A stretch of DNA of 64,000 nt from Acidobacteriaceae bacterium (GTDB lineage: Bacteria > Acidobacteriota > Terriglobia > Terriglobales > Acidobacteriaceae). The stretch lies in NCBI GenBank assembly GCA_003134855.1, contig PLCS01000012.1, positions 62,001 to 126,000 on the forward strand, in the 5' to 3' direction. Under the pieces are notes generated by a model. That model saw only the letters and a list, made by a program, of their open reading frames with translations, ran no database searches and had not been told where the DNA came from. Numbering within the stretch: position 1 is the stretch's first letter; each line of letters opens with the position of its first letter. The position numbers were made by a program, and so were the translations under genes. Below, in pieces: positions 8,985 to 17,539 of this stretch.

Positions 8985-9162
8985 CCCTCGAATTTCACTC
9001 CCTTCATTTCACGATTCGCCGTCTTGGAGCGCGCCACAGACACCCGCACTTTGGCCTGATCCTTGTGGCCTCGCCGTCCTGGAGCTGGCATCCGCTTGCA
9101 GTGGATCCCATGGACTTATGGAAGTCCGTAGTTCTAGCGCCAGACCCGCTGGAGCAAAGAGT

Positions 9163-10200
9163 TCAAGGCCAATAGCTGCCCGTGGACCGGCAGACAGCGG
9201 TTCGAACCCGGAAGCGGCTCCAGCTTTGGCCCATCATTTTGGTTCGCTTTACATTGTAAGGGGATGTTTTCCCATGAACATTTGTGCCGCCATAGGATGA
9301 AAACGCGGCGCGGTAGCCTGCGTCTCGCACTAATATCTGTGTCCGGCTGGTAAAGCTCGTCTTGCGGCCGACCGGATAGGCAAGCGCATCAGCTTCGAAG
9401 CCAAGCTGTTCCTTCAAGATAACTCGGGACATGGATAGCTCTTCGTATTGCCGGTCTGGCTCTAATTGGCTAAGCACAGTGTGCGAATGTGTGTGGGATC
9501 CGATTGCCATGCCCCCTATCCTCATCTCCCGCGCCTCGTCCCAATTCAAGAAACGCCTCGTTGTTCGGGGTGGATCATCACCCTTTGATTCCTCCGCCAG
9601 CTCGCGAACGAAACGAGCGGGGTCGCAGTTATACGGTTGCTTAAATGACTTCAAGATAGCATTCAAGCTTTTTGGCAAGCCGGACTTGTCGATATCAATG
9701 GCTAACTTGGCCGGATAACTTAGAGAAAACCGGCGGCTTCGCGCGGTCTTGACCAGATAGGCGATGCGATCCCACCACGGAAGCTCGCAGGAGCCTACCA
9801 TGCTGGTGGCAAGAAAGAACACCCCTTGAACGCCGTGCGAGCGGAGGATCGGATAGGCGATCTCGTAATTATCCAGATAGCCGTCGTCGAAGGTCATTAG
9901 CACGCGGCAGCGGCGAGTCTTCTCCTTGATCGTGCCGTCGATATAGGCTAACGCCTCTTCCAAAGTTACCAGCGAAAGGCGGCGCTTCAGGTAGGCGATT
10001 TGATTGTCGAACTCTTCCGCGGTAGCTGAAAAAACTCCGGGATCAAAGAGATCGTCCTCGGCATTGCCAAGGCGATGATAGTTCAAAACCAGCAGCGAAT
10101 CTCGCACGGGAAGCTGCGAAAGCAGGAACGAAGCGCCGCTCCAGAGCAATCCGCGCGCCAGCAACTCGCGTTTTCCACCGATATTCAGGCCGCCTGCCAT
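9163..10200 (-). CDS. Polysaccharide deacetylase (CE4/NodB family)
   Basis: A 345-residue NodB-homology protein. LVLNYHRLG leads into the domain, motif 1 is MTFDDGYLDN near residues 101-110 (catalytic Asp and metal-binding Asp), and motif 2 is GSHTHSHT near residue 231 (metal-binding histidines). FLATSMVGSCELPWWDRIAYL between them is typical of the exopolysaccharide subgroup. Such enzymes remove N- or O-acetyl groups from sugars. The N-terminus has a hydrophobic stretch but no clear cleavable signal. It is the first gene of the - strand run 10200-6966, with a 178-bp gap before the next gene. Confidence 0.88.
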   Translation of the reverse strand: MAGGLNIGGKRELLARGLLWSGASFLLSQLPVRDSLLVLNYHRLGNAEDDLFDPGVFSATAEEFDNQIAYLKRRLSLVTLEEALAYIDGTIKEKTRRCRVLMTFDDGYLDNYEIAYPILRSHGVQGVFFLATSMVGSCELPWWDRIAYLVKTARSRRFSLSYPAKLAIDIDKSGLPKSLNAILKSFKQPYNCDPARFVRELAEESKGDDPPRTTRRFLNWDEAREMRIGGMAIGSHTHSHTVLSQLEPDRQYEELSMSRVILKEQLGFEADALAYPVGRKTSFTSRTQILVRDAGYRAAFSSYGGTNVHGKTSPYNVKRTKMMGQSWSRFRVRTAVCRSTGSYWP

Positions 10201-10250
10201 AGCACCAGATTATAGAGGAGACCGGGTGCGCGCTTGCCTGCCCAAAGGTT

Positions 10251-10559
10251 CTATTTTCGTCCTTGCGTGAAATAGAACGTGGCAGCTGACCCAAAGAGTC
10301 CTGAAAAGACGGGAATCCACGTATTGAAGACGCGTGTCACTTCTTCTACGGAATTCGGCTTGTTGTGTGCCAGAGACGCAACCAAGGTGATATGTGCGAC
10401 AAAGATGATGAACAAAGCCGCAAAAAGAAGCAAGGCCAGCAGCTTCGTCGCCTTGGCGCGGTGCTCTTCCGGCGAAAAGTCAGGTCCGCCCGGCAGATGG
10501 CGCGGACTCTCCACTTCTTCGATGACGCCTCGATCACCAGCTTCCGGTGGCTCTATCAT
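10251..10559 (-). CDS. Small two-helix membrane protein
   Basis: A 102-residue protein with a charged, proline-rich N-terminal 38 residues and two hydrophobic segments, about residues 41-63 (LLALLLFAALFIIFVAHITL) and about 79-97. It ends FTQGRK. No family is recognised. Its ATG overlaps the stop of the ribbon-helix-helix gene (ATGA), so the two are translationally coupled and belong to one operon. A small membrane protein under a DNA-binding autoregulator could be a membrane-acting toxin or a sensor partner; neither can be shown from sequence. Confidence 0.6.
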   Translation of the reverse strand: MIEPPEAGDRGVIEEVESPRHLPGGPDFSPEEHRAKATKLLALLLFAALFIIFVAHITLVASLAHNKPNSVEEVTRVFNTWIPVFSGLFGSAATFYFTQGRK

Positions 10560-10801
10560 TTTGCGTTCGCCATTGCTTTCCCAGACGACAGGAAGGGGAA
10601 GATCACCTCACGCTGCCGGCCATTCTTCTCGACCAGCACAGTTGCCTTCTCGTCCCTCGTCTGCTCGATTGTCCACTGCAGAAGGCGCAGGGACTGGCGA
10701 ATTACCTCCGCGCGGTTAGTGGCGCCAGTAGCGCCCTTGAGTTCATCCAACTCGCCGAGCGCTTCATCCGTGAAATCAAATTGCAGCCGTGTCTTAGCCA
10801 T
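10556..10801 (-). CDS. Ribbon-helix-helix (CopG/MetJ-like) DNA-binding protein
   Basis: An 81-residue protein starting MAKTRLQFDFTDEALGELDEL. The beta strand RLQFDF, the helix EALGELDELKGATG and ATNRAEVIRQSLRLL form a textbook ribbon-helix-helix dimer unit, with the NRAEVIR turn. A later segment is basic and may touch a partner. The ATG at 10801 (or one six bases earlier, 10807) follows a GGAGAG site; the longer open frame to 10873 has no such site. It overlaps the preceding 64-residue gene and is coupled to the membrane-protein gene after it. It probably represses its own operon. Confidence 0.75.
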   Translation of the reverse strand: MAKTRLQFDFTDEALGELDELKGATGATNRAEVIRQSLRLLQWTIEQTRDEKATVLVEKNGRQREVIFPFLSSGKAMANAK

Positions 10802-10988
10802 ATGCATCCATCTCTCCGTCCATGACGGGACCGCCGCGTTCCCGCAAGGGAAACGGTTGCGAAAAGCTCTCAATTAGAGACACTTGTTCGTCAATCTGTT
10901 CAAGCTCCAAGAAGGTTACGCTATCAACTTCCTCGATGGAGGCATCTGAGAACACGGTTGTTCTTGCAATCTGAATCGGTAGCAACAT
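10794..10988 (-). CDS. Small acidic protein, first gene of the RHH operon
   Basis: A 64-residue acidic protein (MLLPIQIARTTVFSDASIEE...) with no recognised family. A GAGGT ribosome site lies four to five bases before the ATG, and its stop overlaps the start of the ribbon-helix-helix gene, so it is the first gene of a tightly packed three-gene operon. Its reading is supported by spacing and coupling only. Confidence 0.5.
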   Translation of the reverse strand: MLLPIQIARTTVFSDASIEEVDSVTFLELEQIDEQVSLIESFSQPFPLRERGGPVMDGEMDAYG

Positions 10989-11130
10989 ACTACCTCACTG
11001 TTGATTGGAATAGACCTGCTAAAGCAGCTCATCTCGTTTTCTCCCTTCCACGCGGTTAATCCTAGTCCTGTCAGTAGTCCAGTTTTTTTCTCGCTTTGAG
11101 GTCTTTGCAGACCTGAATAGAGTATTGCAT

Positions 11131-11176
11131 GAGTAGATAATGAGTGCAATATATATTTTTCACTCATCATTTACTC
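11131..11176. promoter_or_regulatory. Inverted-repeat array, candidate operator
   Basis: Arms GAGTAGATAATGAGTG (11131-11146) and CACTCATCATTTACTC (11161-11176) pair at 14 of 16 positions around an AT-rich centre. Each arm holds two GAGT/ACTC boxes spaced exactly 11 bp, one helical turn. It lies between the divergent RHH operon (start 10988) and mutL (start 11256). The phasing suits cooperative ribbon-helix-helix dimers; a hairpin role is also possible. Confidence 0.45.
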
Positions 11177-11255
11177 ACTTTCTATCGGTTACGGCCCCGA
11201 CTGTTCCCCGACACCTGATCCCTGACCACTGGCTGTTGCGTTACCCTAAAGTCGT

Positions 11256-13340
11256 ATGGGCCGCATCCGCGTACTTCCCGACCAGGTTGCCAACCAGATC
11301 GCCGCCGGCGAAGTGGTGGACCGGCCTGCCTCGGTCGTCAAAGAGTTGCTGGAGAACGCACTCGACGCCGGCGCCAGCCGCATCCGCATCGAGGTCGAAG
11401 CGGGCGGGCGCAGACTCATCCGCATCACCGACGACGGCCAAGGCATGAACCGCGACGACGCGCTGCTGGCCTTCGAGCGCCACGCCACCTCCAAGCTGAG
11501 AACCGCCGACGACCTGCTCTCCATCGCCACGCTGGGCTTTCGCGGCGAGGCGCTGCCCTCCATCGCTTCGGTGGCTCGCGTCACTCTGGAGACTTCCACA
11601 GGATCCTTCGCGGACGGCGAATCTACCGGAACCCGGTTAGAGATAGCAGGAGGAAAGATCCTCCACGTCGACGAAGCGGCCCTGCCGCGCGGCACCACGC
11701 TCGCCGTCGCCGATCTCTTCTTCAACACCCCGGCCCGCCGCAAATTTCTCCGCGCCGAATCCACCGAGCTGGCCCACGTGACGGCACTGGTGACTCACTA
11801 CGCCCTGGCCCACCCGGAGAAGCACTTCGAGCTGCTCTCCGCCACGCACACCATCGTCTCCGCGCCGCCGGTGGCGCGCACCGCCGAACGGATTTATCAA
11901 ATCTTCGGCCCGGAGACGCTTGCCCTGCTTCTGCCGGTGGCCGCGGAACTCCCGCTGGAGCGCGCCGGGCTGCCAGAGCCGCCGCCGTGGAAGAAGAATC
12001 CGGACGAACCCGCGCGCGCGCCCGGCGTCCTGCGGCTGACCGGCTTCTACTCCAAGCCGGAGCTGCAAAAGCTCAACCGCAACTCCATCTACATCTTCAT
12101 CAACAAGCGTCTGATTCGCGACCGGCTGTTGCTGCACGCCATCTCCGAGGCCTATCGCAATGTGATTCCGCCCACCAGCTTTCCGGTGGTGCTGCTCTTC
12201 CTGGAGCTGCCGCCCGAAGAGGTGGACGTGAATGTCCACCCGGCCAAGACCGAAGTCCGCTTTCGTCAGCAGAACCTGGTGCACGACTTCGTCCGCGACA
12301 GCCTGCGCAACGCGCTGATCAAAGCCCGGCCCGCTGCCGGCTTTCTGGCCGCGCTAGACTCAGCGCCCGCCGCCAGCTCCTCGCTGATGCCCCCGTCCGC
12401 CTCGCCATTGCCCGGCGCGCCGGAGAGCGATTCACGATTGCCCGAACCCGACTCCGATCCAGCCGCCTTCCAGTCCGCCCAGACAGACGCCGCAGCCTTT
12501 GAGCTGACTCCGCGGCTGCCCTCGCCCGTTCCCGGAAAACTGCCCTTTGACGTCCAGAGCGTGATCCCCGGCGGCTGGGACGGGAACGACCGGCTAGCGT
12601 GGGACGAGGCCGCGGCGGCGCTCTTCCAGCCGGCCAGTCTGCCGCCCGCAGGCGATTGCTCCCCAGGCCCCGGCGATGCAGCACGAACGAATCCGGCTGC
12701 GGAAACGGCTCTGGTCGAGGCCGAGCAGGCCGCCGCCAACCTCAACCACCTCGGCTCGCTGCGCCCTCTGGGGCAGTTGCGCGACTCGTTCATTCTGGCC
12801 ACCGGCGAAGACGGATTGTGGATTATCGACCAGCATGTGGCACACGAACGCATACTTTTTGAAAAAATTTTAAGGGACCGCACCGTCGAAAAGGTGCAAC
12901 GCCAAAGGTTACTAATGCCCATGCTCGTGGAACTAAAGGCATCACAGATGGTAACCTTCGCGTGCATCGCCGAGGAGCTGGAACGGAACGGTTTCGAGGT
13001 GGAACCATTTGGTCCTCAAACACTTGCAGTGAAATCCTCCCCCGTTGGCCTGGAAGGAACGGCTCTGGAGAGGATGTTGGCCGAAGTCATCGAGCAATCC
13101 AGCACTGATTCAGATGAACCTGAGCAGAATCATGATCTTACAGCTCTAAGAACGCGCATAGCCGCTTCCATCGCCTGTCATTCAGCGATCAAGGTGAACA
13201 CGCCTCTTGACTCGGTTCGCATGGATTGGTTACTATCGGAACTAGCTAAAACGAGCCACCCAACCAATTGCCCCCATGGACGTCCTATAGCTTTGCTGTA
13301 TTCTTGGAAGGAGATCCAGCGGGCCTTCCATCGAATTTGA
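11256..13340 (+). CDS. mutL: DNA mismatch repair protein MutL with endonuclease motif
   Basis: A 694-residue MutL. The GHKL ATPase domain opens RVLPDQVANQIAAGEVVDRP, with catalytic E33 and Mg-binding N34 in ELLENALDAGA, then DDGQGM and GFRGEALPSI. The central linker (about residues 370-505) is Pro/Ala-rich. The C-terminal domain carries D525-QHVAHERILF-E536, the latent nicking-endonuclease motif (DQHA-x2-E-x4-E with Val for Ala), and C672-PHGRP. It should nick the nascent strand in mismatch repair, as in organisms without MutH. The ATG at 11256 is set by alignment of the N-terminus; its ribosome site is weak. Confidence 0.97.
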   Translation: MGRIRVLPDQVANQIAAGEVVDRPASVVKELLENALDAGASRIRIEVEAGGRRLIRITDDGQGMNRDDALLAFERHATSKLRTADDLLSIATLGFRGEALPSIASVARVTLETSTGSFADGESTGTRLEIAGGKILHVDEAALPRGTTLAVADLFFNTPARRKFLRAESTELAHVTALVTHYALAHPEKHFELLSATHTIVSAPPVARTAERIYQIFGPETLALLLPVAAELPLERAGLPEPPPWKKNPDEPARAPGVLRLTGFYSKPELQKLNRNSIYIFINKRLIRDRLLLHAISEAYRNVIPPTSFPVVLLFLELPPEEVDVNVHPAKTEVRFRQQNLVHDFVRDSLRNALIKARPAAGFLAALDSAPAASSSLMPPSASPLPGAPESDSRLPEPDSDPAAFQSAQTDAAAFELTPRLPSPVPGKLPFDVQSVIPGGWDGNDRLAWDEAAAALFQPASLPPAGDCSPGPGDAARTNPAAETALVEAEQAAANLNHLGSLRPLGQLRDSFILATGEDGLWIIDQHVAHERILFEKILRDRTVEKVQRQRLLMPMLVELKASQMVTFACIAEELERNGFEVEPFGPQTLAVKSSPVGLEGTALERMLAEVIEQSSTDSDEPEQNHDLTALRTRIAASIACHSAIKVNTPLDSVRMDWLLSELAKTSHPTNCPHGRPIALLYSWKEIQRAFHRI

Positions 13341-13420
13341 AGCACATGGAAGGTGGCAGCCCTCCTCTTAGGGGACGGGGTTGCCCGGCGCCAACGCCAG
13401 CCTGGAAGTGAGGTTTTTCT

Positions 13421-14971
13421 TTGACATCGGAACAATTGGAAGCATCGCGCGCCGAAAGGATGCGCCTGGACGGACATGGGGCACTCACACTCGAGGATGC
13501 CCGGACGTGGATTGAGGAGACCGGATTGTGTCTCTTCCTGCCCAGAAGGCAGTATTCCTCCTCCATCGCGCCGTCGTTCGTTGAGGCTGTCGCCGGCAAG
13601 CGCGACGCCACCCCTGATCGCGAAATCGTTGCCTTAGGCGAAGAGTTGCTGGTGCGCCTGGAAACAGACGGCGTGGCCGTGCGCCTGAACCTGCTGGGAC
13701 TACCCGGCGAGGCCCCTGATTTCGTGGTGGCAAGCTGGGTTCTGCCCTACGTGTATGCACTGCGCGGCGACCGCGACTGGCGCCGTACCCCGCAACTGAC
13801 CGGTTCGCGCCAGGTTTCGCAACTGGCCATCGAAGCTTACAAGCTGCTGGAGGTGGGCGACACCACCCTTGCCAAGCTCACTCACGCCCTGGGCAGGGAA
13901 GTCACCGAAGCCGCTGTTCTGCGCGCCATCACCGAGCTCTGGCAACAGCTTCGCATTATTCCGGTTGTCTCCGCTCCCGGCCAGACTGCTCAGTGGCAAC
14001 TGCTCCGCCTGCGCTTCCAGAAAGCCATTGCCGAAGGCGCCTCCACCTCTCAGGTGACCGCCATCTCGGTGCTTGCATCGATTTACCTGCAAGCAGTGAT
14101 CGCCGCAGGCATGGAAGAGGTTGAGCTTTTCCTGGCGCCGCTCACCGCCCGCAGCAAGGTACGTGAAGTGCTGCGCGGCCTGGTCGCCACTCGCCAGGTC
14201 CACACCATCTCGCTGGGGCACGCGCCGCTGTTCTATGTTGCCGGAACACTGCCGGAGTTCGCGGTCGCACCCACCGTTTATGCCAGTTCGTCGATGCCGG
14301 CCTCCGCGTACTTCCTGCGCTTCAACGAACATGAAGAGGAGTTGCCGGAGCCTGCCGTAGCCAAGCAGAGTTTGCCGGATGCGGCAGCCCCGCATAAGCC
14401 CGCCGAGGCTCACGCGCCCCGCGCCGCGGCCGCGCGCAAACTGGCCGCCAGTGGGAAATCCGCTGCTGCCCGGCCCCACTTCAGCCGCCCGGCCACCCTC
14501 TCCCGCGATCGCAAGCCGGCGCAATCCTCTTCCAGCCGTCCGACGCGCCGCGCCGCCGCCGACTCCCGGCCCGCTAGTGGGCGGCCAGCCAATGGCGCGC
14601 GGCCGGCCTCTGCCGCTCGATGGAGCCCCAAGGCAGCCGCCGGCGCCAACGGCAAGCGCAACGGCGCCCATGCCGGCACAGCTTCGGGCAACGGCAAACC
14701 CTCCAACGGAAATGGCCGCCCGGCGGCTCGCCCGGCGAACGGCGCCTCCAGCACCCGCTCCGCCAACTCTCCCGCGGCCGCCTGGGAACAACGCAAGGTC
14801 CGCTCCAACGGCTCCAAGCCCGCCGGGAAGCCCGCCGCAACCTCCCGTAGCGCCAGCGCTCAGCGCGGCAGCGGCCGCAAGCCCACACTTGCCGCCGGCG
14901 CCAAGGCGGGAAACAGCAAGCGATATGGCTTTACCGCCCGGCCCAAGCAGGGGACGAAGAAGCGCGGATGA
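13421..14971 (+). CDS. Winged-helix protein with long basic disordered tail
   Basis: A 516-residue protein in two parts. Residues 1 to about 300 resemble winged-helix (HTH_42/AlkZ-like) proteins: CLFLPRRQYSSSIAPSFVEA, then DFVVASWVLPYVYALRGDRDW, a helix-rich LLEVGDTTLAKLTHALG segment and a C-terminal VLRGLVATRQVHTISLG. Residues from about 320 to 516 are low complexity, rich in Ala, Pro, Ser, Arg, Lys, Gly and Asn, histone-H1-like and probably disordered. The start is TTG at 13421 behind GTGAGG. It follows mutL and overlaps cmk by ATGA, so it is co-transcribed with cmk. DNA binding is likely; crosslink glycosylase activity is only a suggestion. Confidence 0.65.
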   Translation: MTSEQLEASRAERMRLDGHGALTLEDARTWIEETGLCLFLPRRQYSSSIAPSFVEAVAGKRDATPDREIVALGEELLVRLETDGVAVRLNLLGLPGEAPDFVVASWVLPYVYALRGDRDWRRTPQLTGSRQVSQLAIEAYKLLEVGDTTLAKLTHALGREVTEAAVLRAITELWQQLRIIPVVSAPGQTAQWQLLRLRFQKAIAEGASTSQVTAISVLASIYLQAVIAAGMEEVELFLAPLTARSKVREVLRGLVATRQVHTISLGHAPLFYVAGTLPEFAVAPTVYASSSMPASAYFLRFNEHEEELPEPAVAKQSLPDAAAPHKPAEAHAPRAAAARKLAASGKSAAARPHFSRPATLSRDRKPAQSSSSRPTRRAAADSRPASGRPANGARPASAARWSPKAAAGANGKRNGAHAGTASGNGKPSNGNGRPAARPANGASSTRSANSPAAAWEQRKVRSNGSKPAGKPAATSRSASAQRGSGRKPTLAAGAKAGNSKRYGFTARPKQGTKKRG

Positions 14972-15741
14972 GTGCCTCCTCCTTTAGCTCTCTCCCGCCG
15001 GCCCGCAAGATCATCGTCGCAATCGACGGTCCTGCCGGAGCCGGAAAGAGTACCGTCGCCCGCCATCTGGCCCGGCATTTTAATCTGTTGAACCTGGAAA
15101 CCGGGGCCATGTACCGCGCCTTTGCCCTCAAGGCTCTCCGCGCGGATATTCCTTTGCAGGATAGTCAGCACCTGGAAGCCCTTGCCGCCGAAACCGTGAT
15201 CCGCCTGGAACCTGGCGAGGAAGAGAATCGCGTTCTGCTCGACGGCGAGGACGTAACCGGCCTGATCCGCAATCAAACGGTCACTGACGCCGCCTCCCAG
15301 GTCAGCGTATGGCCCGCCATTCGCGCCTGGCTCGTCCGCCTGCAGCAGCAGATGGGCGCCGAGGGCGGCGTAGTCATGGAGGGCCGCGACATCGGCACCG
15401 TGGTCTTTCCCCACGCCGAGGTCAAAATCTTTCTCGATGCCGCCCCCGAAGTGCGCGGCCTGCGCCGTTACGATCAACTTGGCCCCAAGCCGGCCATCCA
15501 GCCCGAAGAGGTGATCCGCGACCTGCGCGCCCGCGACGAACGCGACCGCAACCGCGCCGATTCGCCGCTCAAACCGGCCTCGGACGCCGTTCTGCTGGAC
15601 TCGACTCACCTGACGCTGGATGAGGTGATCGCTGCCGCCGAGGCCATCGTGACCGCAAAGCTCGCACAGGTACATCACGGCGATGGGGTTGGTTACGCCA
15701 TCCCAGACGGTCTCCCGGTCGCGCAGGAAGTCGTCGAATAA
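14968..15741 (+). CDS. cmk: Cytidylate kinase with foreign C-terminal tail
   Basis: Phosphorylates CMP and dCMP with ATP. The P-loop G21-PAGAGKS28-T29 follows IVAIDG; LNLETGAMYRAFALKAL binds the nucleoside, MEGRDIGTVVFPHAEVKIFLDA is the family block and RDERDRNRADSPLKPA the lid. It is 257 residues against about 225 usually. The last 23 residues (235-257, VHHGDGV...) are not Cmk-like: on the opposite strand the same DNA encodes the start of an EVE-domain protein (15668-15786), so the original stop was lost and the frame runs into a relic. The start overlaps the winged-helix gene (ATGA). Confidence 0.95.
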   Translation: MSASSFSSLPPARKIIVAIDGPAGAGKSTVARHLARHFNLLNLETGAMYRAFALKALRADIPLQDSQHLEALAAETVIRLEPGEEENRVLLDGEDVTGLIRNQTVTDAASQVSVWPAIRAWLVRLQQQMGAEGGVVMEGRDIGTVVFPHAEVKIFLDAAPEVRGLRRYDQLGPKPAIQPEEVIRDLRARDERDRNRADSPLKPASDAVLLDSTHLTLDEVIAAAEAIVTAKLAQVHHGDGVGYAIPDGLPVAQEVVE

Positions 15742-15786
15742 GACATCGGGCTCGATCTTGAAGAGGAAGTAGCTCGTGCGGTTCAT
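15668..15786 (-). pseudogene. N-terminal relic of an EVE-domain gene
   Basis: Read on the - strand from the ATG at 15786, this stretch encodes MNRTSYFLFKIEPDVLFDDF, then LRDRETVWDGVTNPIAVMYL. This matches the start of EVE-domain (PUA-like, modified-base-binding) proteins, which begin with YxLFKxEPD, a DDL/DDF turn and WDGVxN. The match stops at about 15668, exactly where Cmk homology ends on the other strand; beyond it the frame is plain antisense of cmk. Only about 39 codons remain of a domain of about 150, so it is not functional. Confidence 0.7.
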
Positions 15787-15839
15787 GGTAAGCGAGAACC
15801 GGCAAGAAAGAAAAGCGAGTCCGTTACAATGAAGAAGCT

Positions 15840-17018
15840 ATGATTCGTTTTTCAACTGCCGGGGAGTCGCATGGGGAGGCGCTGATCGCGCTGGTCTCCG
15901 GTCTGCCGGCCGGTGTGCCGGTCGATCTGGAGTTCGTCAACCGCGAGCTGTGGCGGCGTCAGCAGGGCTACGGGCGCGGCGGGCGTATGAAGATTGAGAC
16001 CGACAAGGCCCACGTGCTGAGCGGCGTGAGGCACGGCAAGACCATCGGCTCGCCGATTGCGATTGAGATCGTCAACCGCGACTGGAAGAACTGGGAGGCC
16101 AAGCTGCCTGTTGAGGCCGGCGATCCCGCGCTGCATCAGGCTGTTGCCTCGCCGCGGCCCGGCCATGCGGACCTGGCCGGCGCTCTGAAGTACAACTTTC
16201 CTGACGCCCGCTATGTGCTGGAGCGGGCCTCGGCCCGCGAAACCACGGGGCGCGTGGCCGCCGGCGCCTTTGCCAAGCTGATGCTGCGGACGCTGGGGAT
16301 TGAAGTAGCGAGCCACGTGATCCGCGTGGGCCGCGTGGAGTTGGAGTGTGCCGCCGCGTGGAAGGAGATAGCCGCTTTGGCCGCCAAGGACGAGGTTGTG
16401 CTGGGCTGCGTGGATGAGGCGACCGAAGCTCGCATGAAGGAAGAGGTCGAGGAGGCCGCGCGGACCGGCGACACGGTGGGCGGCGTCTTCGAGGTGGTGG
16501 TGCATGGCGCGCCCGCCGGCCTGGGAAGCTATGCCAACTGGGACGAGAAGCTGGACGGGCTGCTCTCCGGGGCGGTGATGAGCATTCAGGCAGTCAAGGC
16601 GGTCGAGATTGGCCGCGGCATGGTGGCGGCCGGGAGCTTCGGTTCCGTGGTTCACGATCCGATTCACTACGCCGCGGAAGAGACCGACAAGCCCATGCGC
16701 TTCACCCGTCCGCAAAACAACGCCGGCGGCATTGAGGGCGGCGTCTCGAACGGCGAGGATATTGTGGTTCGCGGCTACCTGAAGCCGATTTCGACGCTGC
16801 GCAAGCCGCTGGAATCAGTGCGCTTTGACACGCGCGAGAAGACCAGCGCCAGTTACGAGCGCAGCGACATTTGCGTGGTACCTGCGGCGGGCGTGATAGC
16901 CGAGGCAATGGTTGCGCTGACCGTTGCGCGCGTGGCGCAGGAGAAGTTCGGCGGCGATTCGGCGCTGGAATTGCGACGAAATTTTGACGGATACATCGAA
17001 CAGATACGGAGATTTTAG
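15840..17018 (+). CDS. aroC: Chorismate synthase
   Basis: Last step of the shikimate pathway: converts 5-enolpyruvylshikimate 3-phosphate to chorismate with reduced FMN. The 392-residue protein opens MIRFSTAGESHGEALIALVSGLPAG (shown in pieces: FSTAGESHG is the first signature). RRQQGYGRGGRMKIE binds substrate, PRPGHADLAGALKY and ERASARETTGRVAAGAFAK are the second signature, and NNAGGIEGGVSNGEDIV the third. Length is slightly above the usual 360-390. It starts 98 bp after cmk and is followed seven bases later by def, forming a housekeeping run. Confidence 0.97.
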   Translation: MIRFSTAGESHGEALIALVSGLPAGVPVDLEFVNRELWRRQQGYGRGGRMKIETDKAHVLSGVRHGKTIGSPIAIEIVNRDWKNWEAKLPVEAGDPALHQAVASPRPGHADLAGALKYNFPDARYVLERASARETTGRVAAGAFAKLMLRTLGIEVASHVIRVGRVELECAAAWKEIAALAAKDEVVLGCVDEATEARMKEEVEEAARTGDTVGGVFEVVVHGAPAGLGSYANWDEKLDGLLSGAVMSIQAVKAVEIGRGMVAAGSFGSVVHDPIHYAAEETDKPMRFTRPQNNAGGIEGGVSNGEDIVVRGYLKPISTLRKPLESVRFDTREKTSASYERSDICVVPAAGVIAEAMVALTVARVAQEKFGGDSALELRRNFDGYIEQIRRF

Positions 17019-17025
17019 CTGACGG

Positions 17026-17535
17026 ATGATTCTAAAGATTGTTAAATATCCCGAACCAGTGCTTTCGCGGCCCGGTGAACCCATCACCGAGTTCAATGGC
17101 GAGTTGCGCAAGCTCGTCGCCGATATGTTCGAGACCACCTACGCTTCGCAGGGCATCGGGCTGGCCGCGCCGCAGGTGGGAGTCTCCAAACGTTTGACGG
17201 TGATCGACTTGAGCGTGGGCAAAGTGCCTGAAGACAAGCTGGTACTCATCAACCCCGAAATCATCTCCAGCGAGGGCAAGCTCTACGAGGAAGAAGGCTG
17301 CCTGAGCTTCCCCGATATTCGCGAGAAGGTGGTGCGCCACGCCAAGGTGCGCATTCGCGCCCAGGACGAGAAGGGCAAGTGGTTCGAGATGGATGGCGAA
17401 GACGTACTCGCGCGCTGCTTCCAGCATGAGATCGACCATGTGGATGGAATGTTGTTCATCTTTCGCATGAGCGCTCTCAAGCGCGATTTGGTACAGCGCA
17501 AGATCAGGAAGCTGATCCGCGAAGGCAAGTGGTAG
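17026..17535 (+). CDS. def: Peptide deformylase
   Basis: Removes the formyl group from nascent N-terminal methionine. The three metal-enzyme motifs are intact: G43-IGLAAPQVG52, E90-GCLS94, and Q133-HEIDH138. C92, H134 and H138 bind the metal and E135 is the catalytic base. At 169 residues it is the normal length. It starts seven bases after aroC and ends four bases before fmt; def-fmt is a classic pair because both act on formyl-methionine. Confidence 0.98.
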   Translation: MILKIVKYPEPVLSRPGEPITEFNGELRKLVADMFETTYASQGIGLAAPQVGVSKRLTVIDLSVGKVPEDKLVLINPEIISSEGKLYEEEGCLSFPDIREKVVRHAKVRIRAQDEKGKWFEMDGEDVLARCFQHEIDHVDGMLFIFRMSALKRDLVQRKIRKLIREGKW

Positions 17536-17539
17536 AGCG

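Noticed and set aside
9176..9215. GGTTCGAACCC resembling a tRNA T-loop
   Set aside because: It lies inside the deacetylase coding region, and no acceptor or anticodon arm could be paired.
14860..15667. Extension of the EVE-like frame antisense through cmk
   Set aside because: Beyond 15667 the frame loses EVE similarity and is plain antisense of cmk.
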